NCBI GenBank assembly: GCA_964034945.1
Contig: OZ035963.1
Span: forward strand, 33,015,644-33,079,643
DNA: 64,000 nucleotides
Direction of reading: 5' to 3'
Source: Chrysopilus asiliformis
Taxonomy: Eukaryota; Arthropoda; Insecta; Diptera; Rhagionidae
How positions within the stretch are numbered: the stretch's first letter is position 1; each line of letters starts with the position of its first letter. The notes below the pieces were generated by a model. That model searched no databases and had not been told where the DNA came from. It worked only from the letters and a program-made list of their open reading frames with translations. Positions 44,825-56,700 of this stretch are shown piece by piece. The position numbers and the translations under genes were made by a program.

Positions 44825-45378
44825 TTATACCCGTATGGTGAAACCAAAGGGTATATTAACTTTGCCTTACCGTTTGTAACGCCAAGATCCCGTCATCGCA
44901 CAAAAAAATGAATTACACCAGTGTGTTTAGAATGATAAAAATATTTAATTTCTGCATGTCCGTCCGTCTGTCTGTCTGTCCGTCTGTCTGTGGCGCGGAT
45001 TGCGGGCGCACGGATTGAGCTAGAGACTTGAAATTTTGCACAGATCCGTTTTTCGTAAAATGCGAGGCTAAGTTCGTTAATGGGCAAAAATGGACCATTA
45101 GGGGGGTACTCCCCATACGAACGAAATCGTTTTTTGTGAATATCTCAAAAACGATGCATCTTATCAAAAAAGTCCAAGAACAAAAGTTATTTAGGATGTG
45201 ATTCTACATAAAACTCTCATACATCAAAATCCGATTGGAATAAATTTTAAAAAATCTTATTGGAAAGTTTGACTTCAAAGTGGAATTTTGGTATAACTGT
45301 TCGAATTTTGATACGAATATCACCATACGGGTCTCCAATGATCGCCAGATTGGCAATTATAGCTTTTGTTATGTTTTA
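44825..45378 (+). repeat. mini-me-like (GTCY)n repeat, copy 4
   Basis: Complete: TATACCCGTATGGTGAAACC, GTATATTAACTTTGCCTTAC, the CCGTCCGTCTGTCTGTCTGT array, core GAGCTAGAGACTTGAAATTT, and the end ACCATACGGGTCTCC with GCCAGATTGGCAATTATAGC. Between Cp110 and the CFAP210-like gene, which converge here. Confidence 0.85.
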
Positions 45379-45737
45379 TTTTTTTATTTTGTTAAAGGAA
45401 TTTTTTTCGTTGGCTTTTTCCTTAATTGAATTAAAAACTTTTTTCAAATTTTCGACAAGAAGTTTTCTGTATTTTAAATCATTTCATATTCATAACTGAT
45501 AGTTTTTATTCCTTTCAGCTTCCTGAGTACCTTAAAATGCCTGAAAATTGTGGAAAAACAGAGCCAAACACAAAGAAAAATATTTGGGTTTTTTTTTATA
45601 TTTTTTTATATGAAAATAGTTTTAAATAAATGTATAAAATTTAATTGAGTTTTAAAAATCTGGTCGGTTAACGGGATGAACCTTGACATCCTAAGCTAAC
45701 CGTAAAAAAGCTTTGTTATGTTAAAAATCAGTAAAAT

Positions 45738-46531
45738 TTATTTCACTTGGAATGGATTCATTGCCTTCAACTCATTAAGAGTGTATTTAATCATGGATAG
45801 ACCCTCGGCATCTCTCTTATTTGCAATCGGAACATTCGAAATCAAATGTCTTGGTTCCTTGATTTTCAATTCAAGTTCATGTTGCTTTTTGTATTTGTCA
45901 ACAGCTTTAATCAGCGGAAGAACTGGACGACCCTTTTCCTTGGAATTTTTAATTAAAGTATTGGCGTAGTCCATAAAGTCGGTGTCATCGCGTTCGGCAT
46001 CCTGCGTCTGGAACGCCCGATCGGCATCCTTCTCCTCCAATTTCAATCTTTCCTTTTCCTTCATCTGTTCCAATAACACTGCTTGAATTCTCTTTGCCTT
46101 CCTTATTTTATAATTGGTTTTTTGATTGTCATATTCTTGATTGATTTCTTCATTTCTTAAGCGATTCACAATAGATTGACGACGTTCTTCCAAGGAATTT
46201 GATTTCGCGATCTCTTGAGTTTTCATATCCAGCAAATGCTGTTCGATTCTCGCGAATTGTAATAATTTTTGGCGATTAGTTCTTTCGTTGGCTTTCAGCT
46301 CTGATTGCTGTGTAATATCTGCGACAGACTTCTTCAGTATTTCTTCCTCATTTTCACGATTATTTTCTTTGAGAATATTCGAAACAGTTGTCTTGACGTT
46401 TTCCACCTTCTGTTGCAATACTTTTTCCTTCATTGTTTTCTCTTTATCATCCTTAATATCCACAAGGTTTTGTTTCCCCTTTTCAAAAATGCTCGCTATT
46501 TGATAGTCGATTTCATTTTTCATTTTTTCTC
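45738..46531 (-). CDS. CFAP210-like exon 3 (C-terminus)
   Basis: From a TTTTTTTAG acceptor at 46532 to the stop at 45738-45740. It contains KVENVKTTVSNILKENNREN, ARIEQHLLDMKTQEIAKSNS and a less charged tail ending NELKAMNPFQVK. The 3' flank toward 45,400 carries no further exon. Confidence 0.8.
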
Positions 46532-47440
46532 CTAAAAAAACAAGAAAGGATAAAATTAAATGCCGTCATTTATGTTTATTGGTAACTTACTTAATCTCCG
46601 CTGTTCGACCATTTTCATAGCTTCCAAAGCGTTACGTCTCATGATTTCTTTTTTACGATCCAGAATGGCTTTTTCGCGAAGTATTTGATCCTGTATTTCC
46701 TTATCAGCTTCCTCTCGAATTTTGCGCTCGGATTCGGTTTGTCGCATGGATGCCTCAATTCGGCGGCGTTCATTTTCCTTGGTTTGAATCAAAACCTCTT
46801 TCTTGTAAGCCTCGTTACGCTTTTTCTTTTCGGCCATCTGTCTCTGTTGCTCCTCAATCCATTGGGTGGACTGCAAGTTATACAATTTTCCTTCTTTTAA
46901 TTTATTGGATGTTGTTGTTTTCATCATTTCTATGTTGAATTTCCTCTGCATTTCCTGTCCTTTTAATACTTCACTCAATATGGCAGCGCTTTCCAATTCC
47001 TTTGGGCCAATTTTTTGTCTTTGCATCATGTGCATTGCATTGGCGACTTGCTCCTGACGAATTCTTTCATCGTTTTTCTTTAGTAATTCATATCGTCGAG
47101 TACCTACAATTAAAAAAAAGTATTTTATGGTAAATTTTTTTCCAAATAGAAAACAGTTTCTTGAACCTTCGTTTATTTTCTCCAGTTCTAAATCTTTGTG
47201 ATCCACGTTTTTAAGTTGCTGTTTCTTAGAGCACAGAGCTGGCCATTTATTGGTCATCTCCTGTGATTTTCGCTTAATATACTCCTTATGTTGGAGCTCT
47301 GCTTCGGAAACTTTCTCAACAGATTCTGGCACCGAAAAATGACTTAAAATTGTTTTCCATTTATGTGAGTCAATGTAAATTGATTTCTCTTTGGTTGTTG
47401 GCAAGACATTTTTTTCAACAAAAACGTCTCCGGAGCTCAT
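45738..47440 (-). CDS. CFAP210/CCDC173-like coiled-coil protein of the ciliary axoneme
   Basis: Exons 47440-47167, 47103-46591 and 46531-45738; phases 1/2 and 1/2 restore codons; 526 residues, close to the usual CFAP210 length of about 550. Almost all is charged coiled coil (trichohyalin/plectin-like), for example ERRRIEASMRQTESERKIRE and EKMKNEIDYQIASIFEKGKQ. Features that favour CFAP210 over CFAP45 are the N-terminal SHKWKTILSHF segment and the motif AAILSEVLKGQEMQRKFNIE. CFAP210 is a microtubule-inner protein of motile cilia, so testis expression is expected in a fly. Intron 1 is only 63 nt. An AATAAA overlaps the stop codon. The assignment to coiled-coil ciliary protein is firm, the exact family less so. 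Confidence 0.75.
46591..47103 (-). CDS. CFAP210-like exon 2
   Basis: 513 bp, starts TRRYELLKKNDERIRQEQVA after a TTGTAG acceptor and ends at consensus donor GTAAGT (46590-46585), one base into an Arg codon. Continuous coiled coil rich in Glu, Lys, Arg and Gln. Confidence 0.8.
47167..47440 (-). CDS. CFAP210-like exon 1
   Basis: Start codon at 47440, first Met of the open frame, MSSGDVFVEKNVLPTTKEKS. It ends before a weak donor (GTTCAA). The 63-nt intron has no in-frame stop, so a 21-residue read-through form (ENSRNCF...-like, Phe-rich and not coiled coil) is possible; splicing is preferred because the insert breaks the heptads. Confidence 0.7.
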
Positions 47441-47815
47441 ATTATATATTTAAAATGAAATTCGATTTTCAAATAAAAAACTAGCGTTCTATCGAGAACA
47501 CACTCCGATGACTTCTGTTTTTCTACTGCAAACAAAGTTGATTTATTGTTTCCATGGTTTCTACAATTGCCGGCTACGATTAAAATAATTTTGGTTTTCA
47601 AAGTAAAGATTCAATTCAAAATCATGGAACGCCATGAAGTAGAGTCCTTGGGTAATTAAACAAGTTTGTCGTTAAAATGGCAATTGTAACAATACATACA
47701 GTGGAACCTCCATATAACGAAATCACTGGAAAAATGGAAAAAAATCTGAGTTACTGAGTTTTTTTTTTTGACAAATTTCGTTATATAGAGAATTATCAAA
47801 TAAAACAAATAGTTT
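47441..47815. other. 5' flank of the CFAP210-like gene with a pogo-like end
   Basis: Probable promoter region directly upstream of 47440. At 47699, TACAGTGGAACCTCCATATA begins a pogo/Tigger-type end; the inverted partner TTCGTTATATAGAGAATT lies at about 47778. The region in between is about 80 bp. Confidence 0.45.
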
Positions 47816-48398
47816 TTATACCCGTATGGTGAAAATATATAAAAGGGTATATTAACTTTGCCTTACCGTTTGTAACGCCAAGATCCCGTCATCACACACA
47901 AAAATGAATTACACCAGTGTGTTTAGAATGATAAAAAAAGTTTTTTTTTTTTTTTTTTTTTATTTTATTTTTACAATTACAAAATTGATCCTTATATATA
48001 TACACTAGATTAATAACCTTTTACTATTTATTTTCTATATCTACACCCAGCTCAGACAGCTAATTAGCTGGTATAAGAGTGGGTTCTTTGAATTTTGCAT
48101 GTCCGTCCGTTGTCTGTCTGTCTGTCTGTCCGTCTGTCTGTCTGTGGCGCGGATTGCGGGCGCATGGATTGAGCTAGAGACTTAAAATTTTGGGCAGATC
48201 CGTTTTTCGTAAAATGCGAGGCTAAGTTCGTTAATGGGCAAAAATGGACCATTAGGGGGGGTACCCCCCATAGGAACGAAAATGTTTTCCGCGAATATCT
48301 CAAAAACTGTGCATCCTATCAAAGAAGTGCGAGAACAAAAGTTATTTAGAATATGATTCTACATAAAACTCCCATACATCAATATCAGATTGGAATAA
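47815..48398 (+). repeat. mini-me-like (GTCY)n repeat, copy 5, interrupted
   Basis: Starts TATACCCGTATGGTGAAAAT with a small insertion, continues to ATGATAAAAAAAG, then an insertion at about 47940-48090 (T-run at one end, then AGCTAATTAGCTGGTATAAG), then the (GTCY)n array and core. The 3' end is cut by the TIR element starting at 48399. The insertion shares CAGACAGCT.NTAGCTGGTATAA with 48625-48645, so it is a fragment of the neighbouring LINE. Confidence 0.75.
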
Positions 48399-50463
48399 TG
48401 GGCTCTCTCCATTGCCAGGATATTTTAGTTGCGATAAAAATGTGTTACAAATAGAAAGAGACAGATAGCTGTAATTGTCAATGGGAAAGACAGAATACGG
48501 GCACGAGTCTTTATAGAAAGTTTTATAGGATAAAATCATAGGAATTTAAACCGTATTCCATGTCCAAAACATTCAATTTTTTTTTTCCTTGTATGATAAA
48601 TATTGTTTTTTTTTCCGAATGCAGACAGCTTGTAGCTGGTATAAGCATCGGATCAATAGTTATTTTCCTATAAATACATTTTCTTAAATAAACTAATTCT
48701 TAAAGATTCGACATATATCAATAATTTAGTTTTACAATAATTAAATAAATAAAAAATATAATACTAACATGAATTTTTTTTTTCTTTTAAAATACAATAT
48801 AAAGGTTTAAGTTAAAAAAAAGAAAACATTATAAAAATAAATATTAAATATTTCTATCATGGATAAACTCATTGGCCATAAAAAATTTTTTTACTTTTCT
48901 CTTAAATATTTCCTTATTTTTGGTTTGTTTTAATTCGTCCGGTAATTTATTATATTCTCGTATTGCATTGTTGACAATCCCTTTATGTTTTTTGTGCGTA
49001 CGGGATGGGATGATTTTTAATAAATTTTGGTGTCTTGTGTTGTGGTCATGGCTGTCAGATCTCTCAATAGTGTACAATTGCTGTCTATTTTTGTGTTCTA
49101 AAATGTTGAATATAGAGATAGTTCTATGTTGTCTCAATATGTGATGGATTTGCATGTTATTTGATGATGTGAAAACTTCATTGGTCGGTGTAAGTTTATT
49201 AATTCGAAATATATTTTTTAATGCTTTGGACATTAAACGGTTGACATCAAGCAATAAGTGTTTAGAGCATTGTCCATATATTGTTAAGTTATATCTAATT
49301 TTAGCCAGTATATAACTATTGTAAATTATGTTTTTTACCTTAAGTCCAAAATTTTTATATCTTTTTAGCACTCCTATAAGTGGTGCTAGCTTTTTTCTAA
49401 GATGCTTTATATGTGTTGTCCAGTTTAGTTTTTCGTCAATATATAAGCCCAAGTAATTTACCGCCGTAGCTCGAATAATTTGTTCTCCTTCGATGTTAAT
49501 TTTTAAGTCAATATCCTTTTTATTTTTTTGTCTGAATAAAAGGTATTGCGTCTTTTTTTTGTTAATAGTCAATTTATTGTAATAAGTCCAATCTGTAAAA
49601 TTTTTTATCCCTTCTTGTATTTTTAGGTCCAGTTCTTCTTTTGTGCTGCCGTGGAAGAGTAATAATGTGTCGTCCGCAAAGACAATATAATTTTTAATGT
49701 TACAATTTTGCAAATTATTTATATATATTAAGTATAATAATGGTCCTAAGATATATCCTTGAGGTACACCTGTGTCCACTTCCAATGTATCACTTTTTAT
49801 TGTCTTAATTTTTACCCAACTTCGTCTTTTTGTTAAATAGTCTTTAATTAGGTCATTGGCCAAACCTCTTATTCCTACTTGATCAAGAAATTCTAATAGA
49901 AGTTCGTGGTTGACTGTGTCAAATGCCTTTCTTAAGTCAATGAATCTCCGAATCATTAATTAGGTCATTGGCCAAACCTCTTATTCCTACTTGATCAAGA
50001 AATTCTAATAGAAGTTCGTGGTTGACTGTGTCAAATGCCTTTCTTAAGTCAATGAATCTCAATTTGCATCTCCGAATCACATATCTGTATGTCCTCTAAT
50101 ATCTCAAATTCCCTACCTGTAAATATGGTTATTATTATTATTATAGTCTGTATACCAAAACATGTAATAAATATAAATACATTCGTTGTTATTCATTGTA
50201 TTGTAAGTTTTGAAACTGCATTTGTCAAAATCAGACAGATTTTGACTACTTTTGTACTTTATTTTATAGGAAGCGTACGTCAGTTCAAATACATCTACCA
50301 AAGCGACACCTGGCGATGAACGCTTTCTATAAAATAAACTACAAAAGCGACATCTGTCGACGTACGCTTTTTTTTGTTCTCTCTCTTTCTTACCAAGCCT
50401 TTGTTATATAAGTGTGTCCCTACATTTTATCGCAACTAAAATATCCTGGCAATGGGGAGAGCC
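48399..50463. mobile_element. DNA element with GGGCTCTCTCCATTGCCAGG ends, carrying a LINE
   Basis: GGGCTCTCYCCATTGCCAGG, ATATTTTAGTTGCGATAAAA at the left is inverted at 50422-50463 (TTTTATCGCAACTAAAATAT, CCTGGCAATGGGGAGAGCCC), about 42-bp TIRs. The interior includes a 5'-truncated LINE at 48580-50085. A second right end at 51612-51653 comes from the tandem duplication. Superfamily unknown. Confidence 0.55.
48580..50085 (-). mobile_element. Jockey-type LINE, 5'-truncated, long open reverse-transcriptase frame
   Basis: The minus-strand frame 49956-48844 (370 residues) carries the RT palm: FIDLRKAFDTVNHELLLEFL, TGVPQGYILGPLLYLIYINN, FADDTLLLFHGSTKEE, then YLGLYIDEKLNWTTHI and the C-terminal region ending in EYNKLPDELKQTKNK. 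No stop for 370 codons suggests recent insertion. The T-run near 48583 is the poly(A) tail. The 5' end has a 112-bp tandem duplication (49844-49955 and 49956-50067), likely a truncation-repair scar. Confidence 0.85.
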
Positions 50464-52439
50464 CTTAAAAGGTGAAATACTTTGCTTATTTCAGAGTAGT
50501 CTGGGAAAAACAAAATACGTCGCTTTCTCTAAAATATTCTAAAAAAGCAAAATATTTTGTAGCGGAAAACTTTAAATACTTCGTTTCGGGGAAAAAAATT
50601 ATGCTTTTAGAAACGGGAAAAAATTAATATTTTGTGAAAAGCGAATAAAAAATTAAAAAAATTATGTGTTTTGTACGAAAATCCCCGTACTCAAGTTTGG
50701 CATAATAAAAATAAAAAATCCGACTTTTGAACTAGCAGATAGATATTTCTCCAAGTAAGAATATCGTATATCGACCTACATTTGATCAAATTTTTCATTT
50801 GTTGTAAGTTTTAGCTTGGATTTTTCATTGAAGTCGAATGTTGTAAGTCAAAATACGATATTCGAAAATTGAAAAATTCAAGTATCGTAAGTCGACATTT
50901 CTCTTTGGAGATTTTTAAACATGGTTTGAAGTTTGCATTTTCAAATTTCAAATGTAACCGGACTTACGATACAACGAAAATAAATTGCCTCCAAATAATG
51001 TCGTAGCTAGACTTAAAAATATCTTTTAGTAAGTTTAATAATATCCACTTGGTATATTTCCTCCAAATTGTTTGTGGAGCTTTAATTTATTTCACTTTAT
51101 AGAATAAAACCTTAAAATCTAATATTTTTCCGAGTATTTTCAATGTAATGTGGAAAAATAACTACAATCGATTTTCTGGAAAATGCAATTTTTCGACTTA
51201 CGATAATCTTGCACGGAGGCGTCGATATGTGCTAAGAGAAACAAGAATTTTTTTTTTTTTTTTAATAATAATAATAATAATTTATATAATATCTCAAATT
51301 CCCTACCTGTAAATATGGTTATTATTATTATTATAGTCTGTATACCAAAACATGTAATAAATATAAATACATTCGTTGTTATTCATTGTATTGTAAGTTT
51401 TGAAACTGCATTTGTCAAAATCAGACAGATTTTGACTACTTTTGTACTTTATTTTATAGGAAGCGTACGTCAGTTCAAATACATCTACCAAAGCGACACC
51501 TGGCGATGAACGCTTTCTATAAAATAAACTACAAAAGCGACATCTGTCGACGTACGCTTTTTTTTGTTCTCTCTCTTTCTTACCAAGCCTTTGTTATATA
51601 AGTGTGTCCCTACATTTTATCGCAACTAAAATATCCTGGCAATGGGGAGAGCCCTTAAAAGGTGAAATACTTTGCTTATTTCAGAGTAGTCTGGGAAAAA
51701 CAAAATACGTCGCTTTCTCTAAAATATTCTAAAAAAGCAAAATATTTTGTAGCGGAAAACTTTAAATACTTCGTTTCGGGGAAAAAAATTATGCTTTTAG
51801 AAACGGGAAAAAATTAATATTTTGTGAAAAGCGAATAAAAAATTAAAAAAATTATGTGTTTTGTACGAAAATCCCCGTACTCAAGTTTGGCATAATAAAA
51901 ATAAAAAATCCGACTTTTGAACTAGCAGATAGATATTTCTCCAAGTAAGAATATCGTATATCGACCTACATTTGATCAAATTTTTCATTTGTTGTAAGTT
52001 TTAGCTTGGATTTTTCATTGAAGTCGAATGTTGTAAGTCAAAATACGATATTCGAAAATTGAAAAATTCAAGTATCGTAAGTCGACATTTCTCTTTGGAG
52101 ATTTTTAAACATGGTTTGAAGTTTGCATTTTCAAATTTCAAATGTAACCGGACTTACGATACAACGAAAATAAATTGCCTCCAAATAATGTCGTAGCTAG
52201 ACTTAAAAATATCTTTTAGTAAGTTTAATAATATCCACTTGGTATATTTCCTCCAAATTGTTTGTGGAGCTTTAATTTATTTCACTTTATAGAATAAAAC
52301 CTTAAAATCTAATATTTTTCCGAGTATTTTCAATGTAATGTGGAAAAATAACTACAATCGATTTTCTGGAAAATGCAATTTTTCGACTTACGATAATCTT
52401 GCACGGAGGCGTCGATATGTGCTAAGAGAAACAAGAATT
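50097..52439 (+). repeat. Tandem duplication, two identical-looking units of 1,153 bp
   Basis: Unit 1 is 50097-51249, unit 2 is 51287-52439 (period 1,190). By eye I found no difference between them; both contain the same 62-codon frame. The 37-nt spacer is a T-run followed by AATAATAATAATAATAATTT. Each unit includes the right TIR of the element above and about 790 bp of otherwise unique AT-rich sequence. Non-coding as far as I can see. Confidence 0.9.
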
Positions 52440-52703
52440 CAGGCAAAAATGGTTGCTTAATAAAATTTATTTATTAAAATCACAATCACTTAAATATTTT
52501 AAATATAACAATATCGTACTAGAATGCAATAAGAAATATTTAATGTTATCGATTCACTTTCAATTACTACTTAAAGAAATTTAATATGTTTACAATAAAT
52601 CCAGCACCAAAATAGGTATTTTTCATGCTTTCCTCTGACTTCTTGTGGATCAAAATTTGTAATGTGTTCTTTGATTGTCTCTAAAAAAAAACCATTTACG
52701 AAA

Positions 52704-53798
52704 CTATGAACCAAATTCAACTTTCGTGCTATCAATTGGACCAAATTCATAGCTTCCGCGTCCATCGAATTGAAGATAATATTCGTGATGCTGCCATAAC
52801 GATTTTCGATGTGACACAGTGAAGAGAGTAATGCCAGCTTGTCTACAATATTGATACATTAGACCTTCAACATCAACTGATACAGCACTCGTGCATTCAT
52901 CTAGAATTGCAAATTGCGGACTGTGATAGAATAATCTGGCCATGGCTATTCTCTGTTTTTCACCGCCCGACAATACATCAATCCAATCTTCTATGGCATC
53001 TAAACCATTATCACGGGCTTGCAGATATGTGAGTTGCACCACCTCCAAGAATTTCATTAGGTCACTATCAGATTTGCCTCGCCGAATCATTTCCTCTCTG
53101 GTATGCGGATAAATAATCTATATGAAAAAATGGGAAATTGTTTCGCTATAATTTCTATTAACTGAAAGTGTTCCAATTTACCTGATCTCTTAGCGTCCCT
53201 AAAGTCATGTACGGTCTTTGAGGAATGTAAAAAAGTTTACCACGAGGTGGTTTAGTCACCTTTCCGCCCCATGAAGGCCACAATTCGCCAAGAATTCTGA
53301 ATAAACTTGATTTCCCACAACCATTTGGTCCACACACTAAGACATTCATACCAGAACTAAAATGGATGGAATTTAAAAAACGTCGATTTGAAAACAATTT
53401 CAACCAAAAAAAAACTTACTGAACTTCAAAAGTCAGTTCCCTTAATAAAACATCGCCGTTCGGCGTGACCAATGGCACTTTTTCGAATTTAATTACATTG
53501 TCTTGGAATGCTACTAATCCTTTACTTGGTCCGAAATCAGCATCTCCATTGCTAACATTGTTGACCATCGTCCGCTCGTAGTTACCTCGGTTCAGTTCAT
53601 TGAGAACTTGCACCAATTCGGTCATTCGCGCAGTAAAGCCTAAGTATATTTAAACAAAAAACTAGTGTTCAGAACAGATTTTTTTGAAATTAAATGATGA
53701 TACAAACCTGCTAATCTAGACATTTCACGACCAGCGAGAACAAGTCTACCAACAGCCTCGGCTAATTTAACCAGCATTCGACCATATGTGTAATACGC
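52704..53798 (-). CDS. Pmp70: Pmp70 exons for the nucleotide-binding domain and C-terminus
   Basis: Four exons: [40 protein letters not shown] with [40 protein letters not shown] with the Q-loop region [14 protein letters not shown]; and the last exon with [30 protein letters not shown] and the stop at 52704. All catalytic residues of an ABC ATPase are intact. Confidence 0.95.
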
Positions 53799-56700
53799 CT
53801 AAAAATAAAATTTAAAAAACGATATAAATAAAATAAACGAATTGAAACTTTCCATAGGAAAAAAGTAAAGGGTCTTTCAATAGGGACGCTCGAAGTTTGT
53901 TAGGTTAGGGCGGCCATGTTGTTAAAGCAACATCTGTCAAATTTGTTGTGAACAACGTGTGCAAATCATCAAATCACCCAAATTTCGCCAAAAAAAACAT
54001 CTTTAGCTATGAGGCTCATTTTTGAATGAATGGATATGTGAACAAGCAAAATTGTCGGATTTGGAGCGATACCAATCCACACGAGATACACCAGCACCAA
54101 ATGCATTCCGAGAAAGTCACAGTTTGGTGCGGATTTTGGTCTGGCGGAATCATCGGTGCGTACTTATTCTAAAACGAAACTTACATTGCCATAACCGTCA
54201 ATGGCGAGCGGTACAGATCGATGATAAGTAACTTCTTGTGGCCTAAACTGGATGATATGGATACCGATGATATGTGGTTCCAACAGGAAGGCGCTACATG
54301 CCACACAACGCATGCCACGATTGACATTCTGCACGAGCGATTTGAGGGCATTGTTATCTCGCACGGCGGCACGTGAATTTGCCACCGAGATCGTGTGATT
54401 TAACGCCTTTAGACTTCTTCCTTTGGGGGCTACCTTAAATCGCAGGTCTATGCGAATAAACCGCAAACAATTAATGCCCTCAAAACCAACACAACGAACG
54501 ACATCCAGCAAATTCAGCCAGATTTATGCGACAAAGTCATCGAAAATGGGACCTCCCGAATACGTGTCACCAAGCCAAGCCGCGGCGGACATTTGAACGA
54601 CGTTATATTCCATACTTAATGCCATAAAATATTCTTTCAAACAAAAGAAAAATTGAGTGGATATCTCACACACAACTTGTTTTATTTACATTTAATAATC
54701 GAGCGTCCTTATTGAAAGTCCCTTTATAAATAATTTGAAAGAATATTTTAAGAGATTAGCTAAATAAATGCAGTTTGTGCCAAAATTGAGGAGGGAGGAA
54801 TTCTTTGGGAGTGGGTAAATGGGTGGGGGCCGAATTTGGGGGTTAAAGTTAAGGATAGGGGGTGGATAAAGTTGGGAATGGGGTATGTGGAGGAGGCGGG
54901 GAAAAAGGAAGCTTTACGAAAAGGAAAGGGAAAAAGAATGATTCTTTTTCATTTTTTTCATTCGCGAATCGAAAAGTTAAGTTTCAAGAGATTGCGATTC
55001 GCTCACGATTAATTCGTTTCAATTCATTCGCGAGCGAATCGAAAAAAATAAAATTCTCTGTGATTCGAAAATTTTATTTTAATTCGATTTGCGAACGATT
55101 CAAATGCAAAAGAATTTTATTTTCGATTCGCGAATCGAATTTTTCCGTACTCTGGTAGCGAGTAACATTAGCTTCTAATTTTTTTTTTTAATTTTCGTCT
55201 GAATGAATAACGCACACGATGTTTCCTTCACATCATGCACATGTTTTATATAAGTATGCCAATCGATTGTGCGGTCCAAGGGGTAAAGTACTTGGCCTGT
55301 AATTTGGAGGTCGGTGGTTCGATTCCCAACTGTGGCACGCTGTCATTCTAGTTCGCTTTCCGTAATTAGAAATGATAGTCGCCGATTGCGGTATAGACTG
55401 CTATCACGACCTCTACTGTTGACCGATTTAACGTAAGAACCTTACAAATCTTGCAATTAATCCATGGTTCGCAATCCATGTAAAAATTGTCTGGGCCACG
55501 AATCAGGGAAGAAATTGCCTCCTCAAACGCCCTGTCCCATTTGCAATTGCAACGGCACTGGAAATTTCCGGAAAATCTCCCGAAACCTCTGTACGCACCG
55601 ATTTTAATGATTTTTTCGGGAAGATGTCAAATTCGACTAATTATAATTAATATAAATTGGATTTGCCGCTTTAAAAATTTTTTTTAACGTTGGCAATAAA
55701 TTGGTTTTAAAAAGGTTTCTTATAAGCATAACGTATACTTGGATTTAGAATAAAATTAATAAATTAAACGTTTGTTGCGAGTTAATGAATTCGAAAAAAG
55801 AAAGAAATACTCAAAACCACGAAAAAGTGTAATTAAAATTTTAAATATTCGGACCTCTGATCTCGTAAAAATATGCAAGGAAAATTTAAAGTGGCTCTGG
55901 ATTGAATGACTAAACTGTGAGTTTTAAATAGAAATATTCTTACTCTTAAACGTTCTCCACTATTGTCGTTCGCTAATAATGGATGATCCTTGGTGAAAAA
56001 TGGTAAGGAAACTGCATAGAATCCCACAACTGTCGCAATATCTAAAAAATATTTTAATATTACAAGCTATACAGTTTAAATCATTTATAAAAATCATACA
56101 TTTGCCAATAATATTGTCAAGTATTCCCATTCCAACACGGAATTCCAGAAACTTTCTCAAATGTGAACGCAATTTCGAAAAGCTGGCTAACAACGTCAGT
56201 TTCTCACGATTGTTACCCTGGTAGAAGGCGATTTCCTCGGAATTGGTTATTAATCTACTATTTACAAAGCGGAATTCGCCCTCTAATTTCTGCTCCTCAA
56301 CAGTTAATCGGCCGGTTGGCTTGCGTAGGTGAGTTAGAACTACACCAGCAAACAGAAGGTACATCATAACGATTGACGGGGTCTACAATAGAGAAATTAA
56401 ATTATTATTTTTAATTGTTAATTGACATATAAATGTACCTGTCCTCCCAAATTAACTGTAAGCCTATATATGTATATGAATATATCCAATACTGGCTTGC
56501 TAATATTTGAATATAAATCTGTAACACTTTCGCAGAATTTCTCGATATCGGTGGTTAGTAATTGGTCTGCATTTGCTATTCGATTATCTAAATTTGACAT
56601 TTTATAATAGGTAAAGCCTCTGAAATTATTTAAAAGTAAAGGACAAATGTTAGATTTTTTTTTTCAAATTTTAATTGATGAAAATGTTTTACTTCAGGTA

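Noticed and set aside
46288..47057. Plus-strand frames opposite the CFAP210-like gene
   Set aside because: Antisense shadows of a Glu/Lys/Arg-rich coiled coil, giving Phe/Leu/Ser-rich peptides that look like membrane segments.
55267..55340. Possible tRNA gene
   Set aside because: The B box is good but the acceptor arm pairs over only four bases and the body continues into a repeat shared with 14.8-15.0 kb, so it is a SINE head.
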